From NCBI GenBank assembly GCA_023438245.1, contig JAEXRD010000115.1, positions 1 to 26,914 of the forward strand: DNA of 26,914 nucleotides. Direction: 5' to 3'. A program made the position numbers and the translations under genes. How positions within the stretch are numbered: the first letter of the stretch is position 1; the number at the start of each line of letters is the position of its first letter. Origin of the DNA: Pseudomonadota bacterium. Its GTDB lineage: Bacteria > Desulfobacterota > Desulfovibrionia > Desulfovibrionales > Desulfovibrionaceae. The notes below the pieces were generated by a model that saw only the letters and a list, made by a program, of their open reading frames with translations, made no database searches and had not been told where the DNA came from. Shown piece by piece: positions 6,809 through 14,609 of the stretch.

Positions 6809-8137
6809 ATGGGCATCCAGCAAAGACTCATCGAGGACGTGGGCCTGAGGCGCGGCGTCGCCAAGCTCACCCCGGAGAAAATCGTTTCCACCATCAGCGC
6901 CGTCATCGCCGGGGAAACCGGCGCCCGGCTCAAGCTGTACAACGAGACCTGCATGCGCTGCGGCATGTGCGCCGAGGCCTGCCACTACTCGCTCTCCCAC
7001 CCCGGCGACCCCAGCTACACACCCGCGGGCAAGGTGCACCAGACCATGGGCGTGGTGCTCAGCACCGGCGGCCGCGTGGACGCGGACTTCGTGTACGGCA
7101 TGGCCCAGCTGGCCTACACCGAGTGCAACCTGTGCCGCCGCTGCGTGCACACCTGCCCCATCGGCGTGGACACCGGCTACATCATGAGCACGGTGCGGCG
7201 CATCTGCCACAAGCTGGGCGTCACCCCGCAGTACATCCAGGACACCGCCCACAGCCACGCCAGCACCTACAACCAGATGTGGGTGAAGGACGACGAGTGG
7301 ACCGACTCGCTGATGTGGCAGGAGGAGGAGGCGCGCGAGGAATTCCCCGGCCTGCGCATCCCCATCGCCAAGGAGGGCGCGGACATCTACTACTCCGTCA
7401 TCGCGCCGGAGCCGAAGTTCCGCACCCAGCTCATCTACCAGGCCGCGGCCATCATGCACGCGGCCGGGGTGGACTGGACCATGCCCGCCGAGCCCGGCTG
7501 GGACAATTCCGACATGTGCATGTTCACCGGCGACTTCGAGATGATGGGCCGGCTCAAGCGCAGGCACTTCGAGAGCGCCATGCAGCTCAAGGCCAAGCGC
7601 ATCGTCATGGGCGAGTGCGGCCACGCCTTCCGCAGCGTGTACGACACCGGCAACCGCTGGCTGGGCTGGCGCAACCACCCCATTCCGGTGGTCCACGCCG
7701 TGGAGTTCTACTGGGAGCTCATCCAGGAGGGCAAGATCAAGCTGGCGCACAAGTTCCAGGGCCCGGTCACCATCCAGGACCCCTGCAACATCGTGCGCGG
7801 GCGCGGCCTGCAGCAGAAGCTGCGCGAGGTGGCCCGCTTCCTGGTGGACGGAGAAATCATTGAAATGAACCCCAATCTGGAGCACAACTTCTGTTGCGCC
7901 GCCGGCGGCGGCGTCATCAACTGCGGCCCCCCGTTCAAGAACGTCCGGGTGGAGGGCAACAGCATCAAGGCCGAGCAGCTCAGGGCCACGGCGGAGCGTG
8001 GCGTCAAGACCGTCATCACCCCGTGCCACAACTGCCACGGCGGCCTGCACGACATAATCCACCACCACAAGCTGGGAATGGACTTGAAGTTCCTCTCCGA
8101 CATCATTTACGAGTGTATGGAAAAACCCGCCGCGTAG
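6809..8137 (+). CDS. tmcB: TmcB, HdrD-like iron-sulfur subunit of Tmc
   Basis: 442 residues, cytoplasmic. Two [4Fe-4S] ferredoxin motifs are complete: Cys 48, 51, 54, 58 and Cys 106, 109, 112, 116, each of the CxxCxxCxxxC type. The C-terminal half carries the cysteine-rich CCG region of heterodisulfide-reductase-like proteins: C326 in QDPCN, the pair C362-C363 in FCCAAGGG, and C406/C409 in PCHNCHGG. An earlier, reduced CCG-like site keeps only C270 in GECGH. In D. vulgaris TmcB is the cytoplasmic-side subunit that would reduce or oxidise a still-debated thiol or disulfide partner such as DsrC. AAGGAGACAGGAC precedes the ATG. Confidence 0.93.
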   Translation: MGIQQRLIEDVGLRRGVAKLTPEKIVSTISAVIAGETGARLKLYNETCMRCGMCAEACHYSLSHPGDPSYTPAGKVHQTMGVVLSTGGRVDADFVYGMAQLAYTECNLCRRCVHTCPIGVDTGYIMSTVRRICHKLGVTPQYIQDTAHSHASTYNQMWVKDDEWTDSLMWQEEEAREEFPGLRIPIAKEGADIYYSVIAPEPKFRTQLIYQAAAIMHAAGVDWTMPAEPGWDNSDMCMFTGDFEMMGRLKRRHFESAMQLKAKRIVMGECGHAFRSVYDTGNRWLGWRNHPIPVVHAVEFYWELIQEGKIKLAHKFQGPVTIQDPCNIVRGRGLQQKLREVARFLVDGEIIEMNPNLEHNFCCAAGGGVINCGPPFKNVRVEGNSIKAEQLRATAERGVKTVITPCHNCHGGLHDIIHHHKLGMDLKFLSDIIYECMEKPAA

Positions 8138-8149
8138 GAGGAATTGTCC

Positions 8150-8530
8150 ATGAACCGCACCCTCGCACTGCTCCTGACCGCCGCGCTGCTGCTGGCCTGC
8201 TCCCAGGCCGCCCTGGCGCAGCAGGACATGAAAACCCTGGCCCCGGCGGCCCTGGGCAAGCTCACCAGGCCCCCGGCGCAGTTCGCCCACGACCAGCACA
8301 ACGAAAAAGCCGGCCTCACCGACTGCGTGGTCTGCCACCACGGCGGGGCCGACGGCAAGCAGGACAAGACCGCCTCCACCGAGGGCACGCCCTGCTCCGA
8401 TTGCCACAAGGTGAAGACCCCGAAGGGCAAGGGCACCGACCTGACCCGCGCCTACCACAAGCAGTGCATCGGCTGCCACAAGGCCAAGGGCAAGGGGCCC
8501 GTGGCTTGCGGCCAGTGCCACAAGCGCTGA
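8150..8530 (+). CDS. tmcA: TmcA, type II tetraheme cytochrome c3
   Basis: 126 residues. An export signal (about 1-23) ends in ALA before QQDMK. Four CxxCH heme sites follow: C59VVCH, C82SDCH, C106IGCH and C120GQCH, the number and size expected for cytochrome c3. TmcA takes electrons from type I c3, itself reduced by periplasmic hydrogenases and formate dehydrogenases, and feeds TmcBCD. The ATG at 8150 is chosen because AGGAGG lies eight nt upstream, overlapping the tmcB stop; a TTG at 8144 would sit too close to it. LLLAC inside the signal resembles a weak lipobox, but the ALA site fits a soluble periplasmic cytochrome better. Confidence 0.95.
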   Translation: MNRTLALLLTAALLLACSQAALAQQDMKTLAPAALGKLTRPPAQFAHDQHNEKAGLTDCVVCHHGGADGKQDKTASTEGTPCSDCHKVKTPKGKGTDLTRAYHKQCIGCHKAKGKGPVACGQCHKR

Positions 8531-8540
8531 TTCTACTCCT

Positions 8541-8582
8541 CCCTTGGCCCTGCCGGTGCAATGCCGCCGGCGGGGCCAAGGG
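8541..8582 (+). other. strong hairpin between tmcA and the regulatory genes
   Basis: CCCTTGGCCCTGCCGG (8541-8556) pairs with CCGGCGGGGCCAAGGG (8567-8582): a 16-bp stem with a single G-U pair and a 10-nt loop, starting 10 nt after the tmcA stop. No T-tract follows. It may protect the 3' end of the tmc message or partly stop transcription before the kinase gene. Confidence 0.75.
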
Positions 8583-8606
8583 GGACCGCAACGGGGGCCA
8601 CCGGCC

Positions 8607-10946
8607 ATGCGCACGCCCTGGAGCGTCATCCAGAGCAGCCTGGTGCTCAAGCTCATCGCCACGGCGGGGCTTTCGCTGGTCCTAAGCATAGCCTCCCTGT
8701 CCTACTTCGCCACGTCCCACCAGGAAGACATCCTCATGAGCTACGTTGTTGCCGAGGCCGACCGCCTGGGCAACACCATCAAGCTCGGCACGCGCTACGC
8801 CATGATGATCAACTCGCGCTCCGACCTGAAGCAGATCATCACCAACATCGGCAGCCAGAAAGACATCCAGGCCGTGCGCATCTACAACAAGGAAGGCCAG
8901 ATCAAGTTCTCCAACCTCCCCGGGGAGGTGGACACCTTCACCGCCAAGGAGGTGAAGGCCTGCCGCGTATGCCACCAGACCGAGCCGCCGCCCTCGGACC
9001 TGCCGCTGGAGCACCGCACGCGCATCTTCACCGGCCCGGCCGGGCAGCGCCTGCTGGGCATCATCAGCCCCATCCACAACGAGCCGGGCTGCTCCGGCGG
9101 CTGCCACTTCCACCCGGCCGAGGCCCGCGTGCTGGGCGCCATCGACGTGGTGGTCTCCCTGGAGCCCACCGACCGCGAGATCGACTCCTTCGAGCACCGC
9201 AGCATCGCCTTCACCATCATCGTGCTGCTGGGCCTGGGCCTGGCCATCTTCATCTTCATGGGCCGCTTCGTCATCCGGCCCATCCGCAGGCTCATCACCG
9301 GCGCCCAGCTCATCGCCGAGGGCGGCCAGTGCACGCGCATCGACGTGGACCAGAAGGACGAGATGGGCAAGCTGGTGCACACCATCGAGCGCATGGGCCG
9401 CAGCATCAGCGACAAGCAGATCGAGCTCAACCGCCAGCGCGACGAGTACCAGGCCCTGTTCTCGCAGGCGCCCTGCATCATCACCGTGCAGGACCGCAAC
9501 TTCCGCCTGCTGCGCTACAACCAGGAATTCCGCGACAAGTTCCGCCCGCGCCCCGGCGACACCTGCTACCACGCCTACAAGGGCCGCAGCGAGAAATGCC
9601 CCAACTGCCCGGTGGAAAAGACCTTCCAGACCGGCGAGCCCTACACCAGCGAGGAATCCGGCCTGGACGCCAACCTCTCCATGCGCCACTGGCTTGTCAC
9701 CAGCTCGCCCATCAAGAACGCCGAGGGCGAGGTGGTGGCGGCCATGGAGATGTGCCTGGACATCACCAGCCGCAAGCAGCTGGAAGACAAGCTGGAGCAG
9801 AGCGAGCGCAAGTACCAGGCCATCTTCCGCAACATCCCCAACCCCGTGTTCGTGCTGGACGAGAAGACCCTCACCGTCATCGACTGCAACGAGAGCGTGA
9901 AGACGGTGTACGGCTACGACAAGTCCGACCTGGCGGGCCTGAGCTTCCTCTCCCTGTTCCCGGAGGAGGACCGCGAGCAGTTCGTCATGGAGCTCATGGG
10001 CCGCACCATGTTCGACCGCGTCATCCACCTGGCCAAGGACGGGCGCAGGCTCTTCGCCACGGTGCGCGTGTCGCCCTCGGAATTCTCCGGCCAGAAGGTG
10101 CTGCTGGTCACCACCAGCGACATCACCAAGCGGCTGGAGACCGAGCAGCAGCTCATCCAGGCCTCCAAGATGGCGACCCTGGGCGAAATGGCCACCGGCG
10201 TGGCCCACGAGCTGAACCAGCCGCTCTCCGTCATCAAGACCGCGGCCAGCTTCATCCGCCGCAAGATCGGCAAGAAGGAGCCGCTGGCCGACGACATCCT
10301 GGACACCCTCTCCGGCGAGATAGACGCCCACGTGGACCGCGCCAGCCGCATCATCAACCACCTGCGCGAGTTCGGGCGCAAGCCGGAGATGAAGCTGGAG
10401 CCCGTGGACACCGCCTACGTGCTGGGCCGCGCCCTGGACATCTTCATCCAGCAGCTGACCCTGCGCGAAATCGAGGTGCGCCAGGAGTTCGAGCCGGGCC
10501 TGCCACCGGTGCTGGCCGACTCCGGCAGGCTGGAGCAGGTGTTCATCAACATGCTCATCAACGCCCGCGACGCCATAGAGGACAAGTGGTCCGCCGCCCT
10601 GGCCGAGGGCAAGCTGCCCGCAGGGCCCAAGCGCATCACGCTTTCCGCCCGCCGCCGGGGCCGCAATGTCGAAATCGTCATCGCCGACACCGGCTGCGGC
10701 ATCCCCACCGGCGTCATCGGCAAGATCTTCGAGCCTTTCTTCACCACCAAGCGCGTGGGCAAGGGCACCGGCCTGGGGCTGTCCATCAGCTACGGCATCC
10801 TCCAGGACTGCGGCGGCAGCATCAGCGCCCGGTCCGAGCCCGGCGAGGGCACCGCCTTCACCATCACCCTGCCCGCCCACCAGCCCGACAAGCCCGAGGC
10901 CCCAGACACGCCGGGCGCAACCCAAAGCGGCGGAGGCACCCAATGA
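8607..10946 (+). CDS. sensor histidine kinase with periplasmic heme c motifs
   Basis: 779 residues. A membrane helix at about 13-34 and another at about 199-219 enclose a periplasmic domain that has a CRVCH heme c attachment motif (119-123) and a second site CSGGCHFHP (162-170), which is a CxxxCH variant. HAMP follows (about 219-272), then two PAS domains (about 280-390, with Cys 320, 331, 334; and about 400-512). HisKA has H534 in GVAHELNQPL, and the ATPase has N652, DTGCGIP and GTGLGLS. It is thus a complete kinase likely to sense periplasmic redox state or a ligand through covalent heme, next to the gene of a periplasmic cytochrome. The start at 8607 places the first helix at the N-terminus; the ribosome binding site is weak. 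The stop overlaps the next start (ATGA), so the pair is translationally coupled. Confidence 0.92.
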   Translation: MRTPWSVIQSSLVLKLIATAGLSLVLSIASLSYFATSHQEDILMSYVVAEADRLGNTIKLGTRYAMMINSRSDLKQIITNIGSQKDIQAVRIYNKEGQIKFSNLPGEVDTFTAKEVKACRVCHQTEPPPSDLPLEHRTRIFTGPAGQRLLGIISPIHNEPGCSGGCHFHPAEARVLGAIDVVVSLEPTDREIDSFEHRSIAFTIIVLLGLGLAIFIFMGRFVIRPIRRLITGAQLIAEGGQCTRIDVDQKDEMGKLVHTIERMGRSISDKQIELNRQRDEYQALFSQAPCIITVQDRNFRLLRYNQEFRDKFRPRPGDTCYHAYKGRSEKCPNCPVEKTFQTGEPYTSEESGLDANLSMRHWLVTSSPIKNAEGEVVAAMEMCLDITSRKQLEDKLEQSERKYQAIFRNIPNPVFVLDEKTLTVIDCNESVKTVYGYDKSDLAGLSFLSLFPEEDREQFVMELMGRTMFDRVIHLAKDGRRLFATVRVSPSEFSGQKVLLVTTSDITKRLETEQQLIQASKMATLGEMATGVAHELNQPLSVIKTAASFIRRKIGKKEPLADDILDTLSGEIDAHVDRASRIINHLREFGRKPEMKLEPVDTAYVLGRALDIFIQQLTLREIEVRQEFEPGLPPVLADSGRLEQVFINMLINARDAIEDKWSAALAEGKLPAGPKRITLSARRRGRNVEIVIADTGCGIPTGVIGKIFEPFFTTKRVGKGTGLGLSISYGILQDCGGSISARSEPGEGTAFTITLPAHQPDKPEAPDTPGATQSGGGTQ

Positions 10947-12094
10947 ACCCGGCGCGCAGCGTGCTGCTGGTGGACGATGAGCCAGGCATCCGGCGCGTGC
11001 TGGGCCTATCCCTGGAGGACAGGGGCTTCGCCGTGCGCCAGGCCGCCAACGCCGAGGAGGCCCTGGCCCTGTTCCGGCTGGAGCCCGCCCCCGTCACCCT
11101 CACCGACATCAAGATGCCCGGGCTGGACGGCCTGGGACTGCTGCGCGAGATCAAGGCCCTGGACCCCGAGGCGGAGGTGGTGCTCATCACCGGCCACGGC
11201 GACATGGACCAGGCCATCCAGGGCATCAAGCTCGACGCCGCCGACTTCGTCACCAAGCCCATCCAGGACGACGCCCTGGACATCGCGCTCGCCCGCGCCT
11301 TCGAGCGCCGGGGCATGCGCCTGGCCATCCGCGCGCACACCGAGCACCTGGAGCGGCTGGTGGAGCAGAAGACCCGCGAGCTCATCGACGCCGAGCGCCT
11401 GGCCGCCGTGGGCCAGGCCGTGGCCGGGCTGTCGCACTCGGTGAAGAACATGGCCAGCGGGCTGGAGGGCAGCCTGTTCCTGCTGCGCCAGGGGCTGGAG
11501 GGCGACCGCAAGGCCTACCTGGAGCAGGGCTGGGAGATGCTGGAGAGCAACGTGCGCAGGCTCAAGGAGCTTTCGCTGGGCATGGTGCGCTACTGCGCCG
11601 CCCAGGAGCTGCGCCTGGCCGAGGTGGACCCGGCCCTGCCCGCGCGCCAGGTGGCCGAACTGCTGGCCCCGCGCGCCAAGGCCGCGGGCATCGCGCTTGC
11701 GCTTGCGGCCCCTTCGTCCATGCCCCCCGCGCGCATGGACGCGGAGGCCCTGCACCGCTGCCTGCTGGACCTTGCGGGCAACGCCCTGGACGCCTGCGAG
11801 GCCGCCGGGTTCGGGCCGGACACGTTGGGCAGGCCGGGCGGGCGCGTGGACATCCGCGTGGAGCCCCTGCCCGGCGGCGGCGTGGGCTACACCGTGCGCG
11901 ACAACGGCTGCGGCGTTCCGGCGGGCTTGCGCCCGCGCCTGTTCACGCCGTTTTTCACCACCAAGGGCGAGGGCGGCTCCGGCCTGGGGCTGGCTTCGGT
12001 CAAAAAGGCCGTGGAGGCGCATGGCGGGAGTATTCTGTTGCAGTCCGAAGAAGGACGCGGCACGGAATTCAACATACTCATACCTGCGCAATAG
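10943..12094 (+). CDS. receiver-histidine kinase hybrid (REC-HK)
   Basis: 383 residues, soluble. Receiver at 1-120 with D11-D12, phospho-acceptor D55 and K105; a coiled linker (about 125-155); a dimerisation/phosphotransfer segment with the box LSHSVKNM, H165 being the candidate phospho-site; and a HATPase with DNGCGVP and GSGLGLASV near the C-terminus. The order receiver-then-kinase is the reverse of the usual hybrid and typical of proteins that take a phosphoryl signal from one kinase and change their own activity. Its start overlaps the stop of the heme c kinase by four bases, making that kinase the likely partner. The H-box is of the SHxxKN kind shared with the REC-PAS-HK at 14610, and the two receivers are clearly paralogous. 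Confidence 0.9.
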   Translation: MNPARSVLLVDDEPGIRRVLGLSLEDRGFAVRQAANAEEALALFRLEPAPVTLTDIKMPGLDGLGLLREIKALDPEAEVVLITGHGDMDQAIQGIKLDAADFVTKPIQDDALDIALARAFERRGMRLAIRAHTEHLERLVEQKTRELIDAERLAAVGQAVAGLSHSVKNMASGLEGSLFLLRQGLEGDRKAYLEQGWEMLESNVRRLKELSLGMVRYCAAQELRLAEVDPALPARQVAELLAPRAKAAGIALALAAPSSMPPARMDAEALHRCLLDLAGNALDACEAAGFGPDTLGRPGGRVDIRVEPLPGGGVGYTVRDNGCGVPAGLRPRLFTPFFTTKGEGGSGLGLASVKKAVEAHGGSILLQSEEGRGTEFNILIPAQ

Positions 12095-12149
12095 GAATAT
12101 AAAGTTTTTAAGTAGGATTTTAAAGTTGCATGGAATTGACAAAACGGCA

Positions 12150-12178
12150 TTGACGCGTAACCCCTCATTTCATATGAA
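12150..12178 (+). promoter_or_regulatory. predicted internal sigma70-type promoter
   Basis: TTGACG (12150-12155, five of six consensus bases) and TATGAA (12173-12178, four of six) are 17 nt apart in the AT-rich gap after the receiver-kinase gene. Predicted start is near 12185, about 50 nt before the gene at 12234. It would let the stress-protein and response-regulator genes be expressed apart from tmc. Confidence 0.6.
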
Positions 12179-12233
12179 CTGAACTAAGCAGTACATGCTG
12201 AAGAACAAAACCACACCCCAAGTGTAGATCAAC

Positions 12234-12788
12234 ATGAACGAAATCATACTGACGCAGAATGGCGAGTTGAAGAGACAGAACGGGACTCCGGCGCCGGACC
12301 CCCTTGCTGTGCTCGCCTCTCGCGTCACGCTGGGGGAAGGGGTTTGTCTGCGCAGCGTGCTGCGGCTTCTTGCGAGGCACCCGGAGCTGCAGCGGCTGTC
12401 CGAGTTCGGACCCGGGCTGGCCGCCCAGCTTCCCGCCTGGCCCGCGGAGGGCTGCCTCGCACCCGGGCTTGAGAGCCTGGAATTCGCCCGCGTGGTGGAG
12501 GTCATCGGACATCCGCCCCCGGCGCGGCTGGAGGTCTACCACGTGCTGCGCGGCCGCCTCTCCGGCAACGGCGAGGACGGCGGCGAGGACGTGGAGATCA
12601 AGGCCTGGCAGGTGGAGCAGCTGCTGGACGTGCCCCTGGTATTGGGGCCGCTCAGGCAGGTGGTGTTCGGAGACCGCGTGGACCGAGCGCCCATGCTGTC
12701 GGACTGCACCCTGTTCGACCTGCTGGATGCGGTCGTCTGGCAACTGGCTTTCCATTCCACTCCAAGAGAGTGTGCACTCAGGAGGTAG
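12234..12788 (+). CDS. conserved-position protein of unknown function
   Basis: 184 residues, no signal peptide, no membrane helix and no motif I recognise. The central part has alternating hydrophobic pattern (LEFARVVEVIGHPPPARLEVYHVL) and the C-terminal part is predicted helical. There are four cysteines, not clustered. The ATG at 12234 has no clear Shine-Dalgarno sequence, which is unusual here. From memory, D. vulgaris also has a hypothetical gene (DVU0262) at this place between tmcA and the universal stress protein, so the gene is probably real and tied to the system. The stress-protein gene follows after 3 nt, with its AGGAGG overlapping this gene's stop. Confidence 0.75.
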   Translation: MNEIILTQNGELKRQNGTPAPDPLAVLASRVTLGEGVCLRSVLRLLARHPELQRLSEFGPGLAAQLPAWPAEGCLAPGLESLEFARVVEVIGHPPPARLEVYHVLRGRLSGNGEDGGEDVEIKAWQVEQLLDVPLVLGPLRQVVFGDRVDRAPMLSDCTLFDLLDAVVWQLAFHSTPRECALRR

Positions 12789-12791
12789 ACC

Positions 12792-13733
12792 ATGTTCGAG
12801 AAGATCTTGTTCGCCACTTCGGCCTCGGCCACCTGCGACGACGCCGCCCGCGTGGCCTTTGAGCTTTCCCGCAAGAACCGTTCGCGCCTGAACGTGTTCC
12901 ACGTCTTCGGCCTGCCCACCCGCGGATTCGGCCTGACCTACCGCGACGTGCGCACCGGCGAGGAAGAAGCCGTGGACGAAAACCTGGTGAGCCTGGTGAA
13001 GGAGGAGATGGCCCAGTACTACGAGAAGCTGGCCAAGGACCACCCGTCCTGCGCCTTCGAGACCGTGGTGGGCGAGCCCCACACCGAGATCCTGCGCAAG
13101 GCCCGCAAGGAGGACACCAGCCTCATCGTCATGGGCGCGCACACCCGGCCCGAGGACGTGGGCGCCATGCGCCACCGCGCCGTGGCCGGCAGCACCATGC
13201 AGAAGGTGGCCAAGAGCGCCCGCTGCCCGGTGCTCATCGTCAGCCGTCCCTGCGTCACCTGCTGGTCCTACTTCGCCAACATCGTGGTGGCCACGGACTT
13301 CAGCAAGCCCTCGGACTACGCCTTCCAGTTCGCGCGCAACGTGGCCAAGGAGATCGGCTGCCGCCTGCACGTGTTCCACTGCGTGGACCTGGGCCAGGAG
13401 GCGGAGCCCGGCCAGGCCTACATCGAGCAGCAGCTGGCCGCCGCCGAGAAGAAGGTCCAGGACCGCTACGTGGCCAACATGGGCGACTTCGACAACTACC
13501 TCATCGCCCTGCGCGAAGGCGCGCCCCACGTGGAGGTGCTCAAGTACGCCCGCGAGAACAAGGCCGACCTCATCGTCATGGCCCACCACACCAAGGACGT
13601 GGACCCCGAGAAGGCCATGCTCGGCAGCACCATCGAGCAGGTTGTGCTGCGCTCGGCCTGCCCGGTTTTGAGCGTGAACCACCCCGACAAGGTGGACGTT
13701 TCCCCCTACGGGCCGCCCAGGGCCGGGGAGTAG
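12792..13733 (+). CDS. tandem-domain universal stress protein (UspA family)
   Basis: 313 residues with two Usp domains, about 1-152 and 160-300. Each begins with a beta strand and the ATDFS-like turn (FATSASATCDDAA; VVATDFSKPSDYA), and each ends in the nucleotide-loop region (GSTMQKVAKSARCPVLIV; GSTIEQVVLRSACPVLSV). The G-x2-G-x9-G[ST] signature is only partly kept, so ATP binding is likely for neither or one domain; this needs structure-based judgement. AGGAGG precedes the start. The stop is 2 nt before the next response regulator gene. Tandem Usp proteins often accompany redox and anaerobic regulation genes; the role here is unknown. Confidence 0.9.
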   Translation: MFEKILFATSASATCDDAARVAFELSRKNRSRLNVFHVFGLPTRGFGLTYRDVRTGEEEAVDENLVSLVKEEMAQYYEKLAKDHPSCAFETVVGEPHTEILRKARKEDTSLIVMGAHTRPEDVGAMRHRAVAGSTMQKVAKSARCPVLIVSRPCVTCWSYFANIVVATDFSKPSDYAFQFARNVAKEIGCRLHVFHCVDLGQEAEPGQAYIEQQLAAAEKKVQDRYVANMGDFDNYLIALREGAPHVEVLKYARENKADLIVMAHHTKDVDPEKAMLGSTIEQVVLRSACPVLSVNHPDKVDVSPYGPPRAGE

Positions 13734-13735
13734 CG

Positions 13736-14152
13736 ATGGAGCAGCGCGCCGGGGAACCCAGGGGCCGGGTGCTCGTCGTGGACGACGAGATGCACCTCAG
13801 GCTCTTCATCAAGGCGGTGTTCGAGACCGCCGGGTTCGCCGTGCGCACGGCCAGGGACGGCGAGGAGGGGCTGCGGGAGCTCAAAAGCTTCCGCCCCGAC
13901 CTCGTGAGCCTGGATTTGATGATGCCGAACCAGGGCGGCCTGCGGCTTTTGACCGGGCTGCGGGCCGACCCCGAACTGAAGGACACCAGGGTGCTGGTGG
14001 TCTCGGCCATAGAGGACGCGACCTTCCGCCAGACCCTGGCCATGCTGGGCGACATTCCGGCGCCGGACGGATACGTGGAAAAGCCGCCCTCGCCGCAGGA
14101 AATCCTGCGCCAGGCGGAGCGGATACTGCACGGCAAAACCAAGGAGGCATGA
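13736..14152 (+). CDS. single-domain response regulator
   Basis: 138 residues, one CheY-like receiver and nothing else. D16-D17 form the acidic pocket, D60 is the phospho-acceptor (in VSLDLMMP), S90 the switch residue and K116 in VEKPP the conserved lysine. It is not closely similar to the next receiver at 14154. With no output domain it should pass phosphoryl groups or bind a partner. The stop codon is one base before the next start. Confidence 0.92.
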   Translation: MEQRAGEPRGRVLVVDDEMHLRLFIKAVFETAGFAVRTARDGEEGLRELKSFRPDLVSLDLMMPNQGGLRLLTGLRADPELKDTRVLVVSAIEDATFRQTLAMLGDIPAPDGYVEKPPSPQEILRQAERILHGKTKEA

Positions 14153-14153
14153 C

Positions 14154-14513
14154 ATGGCCAAGAAGATCATGGTGGTCGACGACGATCCGGATATCGTGGA
14201 ATACCTCGTGTCCATCTTCCGCGAACGCGGCTACGCGACCTGCTCCGCCGAGGGCGGCGAGGGCGCCATGGAGATGCTGGAGCGCGAACGCCCCGACCTC
14301 GTTACCCTGGACCTGGAAATGCCCGAGGAATGGGGGCCGCGCTTCTACCGCAAGTTCAGCCAGAAGCCGGAGTTCAAGGACCTGCCCGTGGTGGTCATCA
14401 GCGGCCTGGCGGGCATCCACCTGGCCATCCGCAAGGCCGTGGCCACGGTGAACAAGCCCTTTGACCCGGCCCAGGTGCTGGAGATCGTCGAAAAGACCAT
14501 CGGCAAGCCCTAA
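14154..14513 (+). CDS. DivK/Rrf1-like single-domain response regulator
   Basis: 119 residues. D9-D11, phospho-acceptor D53 (TLDLEMPEEWG), S83 and K101 are all present. By eye it is about 70% identical to residues 189-305 of the Rrf2-receiver fusion, including the runs RGYATCSA, TLDLEMPEEWGPRFY and KAVATV, far more than to any other receiver in the window. The two receivers must be recent duplicates or under the same partner constraint, which suggests that one kinase recognises both. AGGAGG lies upstream, within the end of the preceding gene. Confidence 0.93.
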   Translation: MAKKIMVVDDDPDIVEYLVSIFRERGYATCSAEGGEGAMEMLERERPDLVTLDLEMPEEWGPRFYRKFSQKPEFKDLPVVVISGLAGIHLAIRKAVATVNKPFDPAQVLEIVEKTIGKP

Positions 14514-14515
14514 AA

Positions 14516-14555
14516 TCCCACCGGGGCTGCAGAAACCCCTTCCCCAAGGGTGGGA
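14516..14555 (+). other. branched hairpin between response regulator and kinase genes
   Basis: TCCCACC (14516-14522) pairs with GGTGGGA (14549-14555). Inside, GGGG (14523-14526) can pair with CCCC (14535-14538). AAAATA follows rather than a T-tract, so this is more likely an RNA processing or stability element than a terminator. Confidence 0.45.
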
Positions 14556-14609
14556 AAATACGGTACGTCTTGGGCAGACCCATCTGGGCCGGAGGCGGAG
14601 AGCGGGCGC

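Noticed and set aside
8144..8149. TTG start for tmcA two codons earlier
   Set aside because: It would leave only 2 nt to the AGGAGG, while the ATG at 8150 has ideal spacing.
14550..14609. Earlier ATG for the receiver-PAS-kinase
   Set aside because: The added residues are unrelated to receivers and lie partly in the hairpin; the ATG at 14610 begins the receiver directly.
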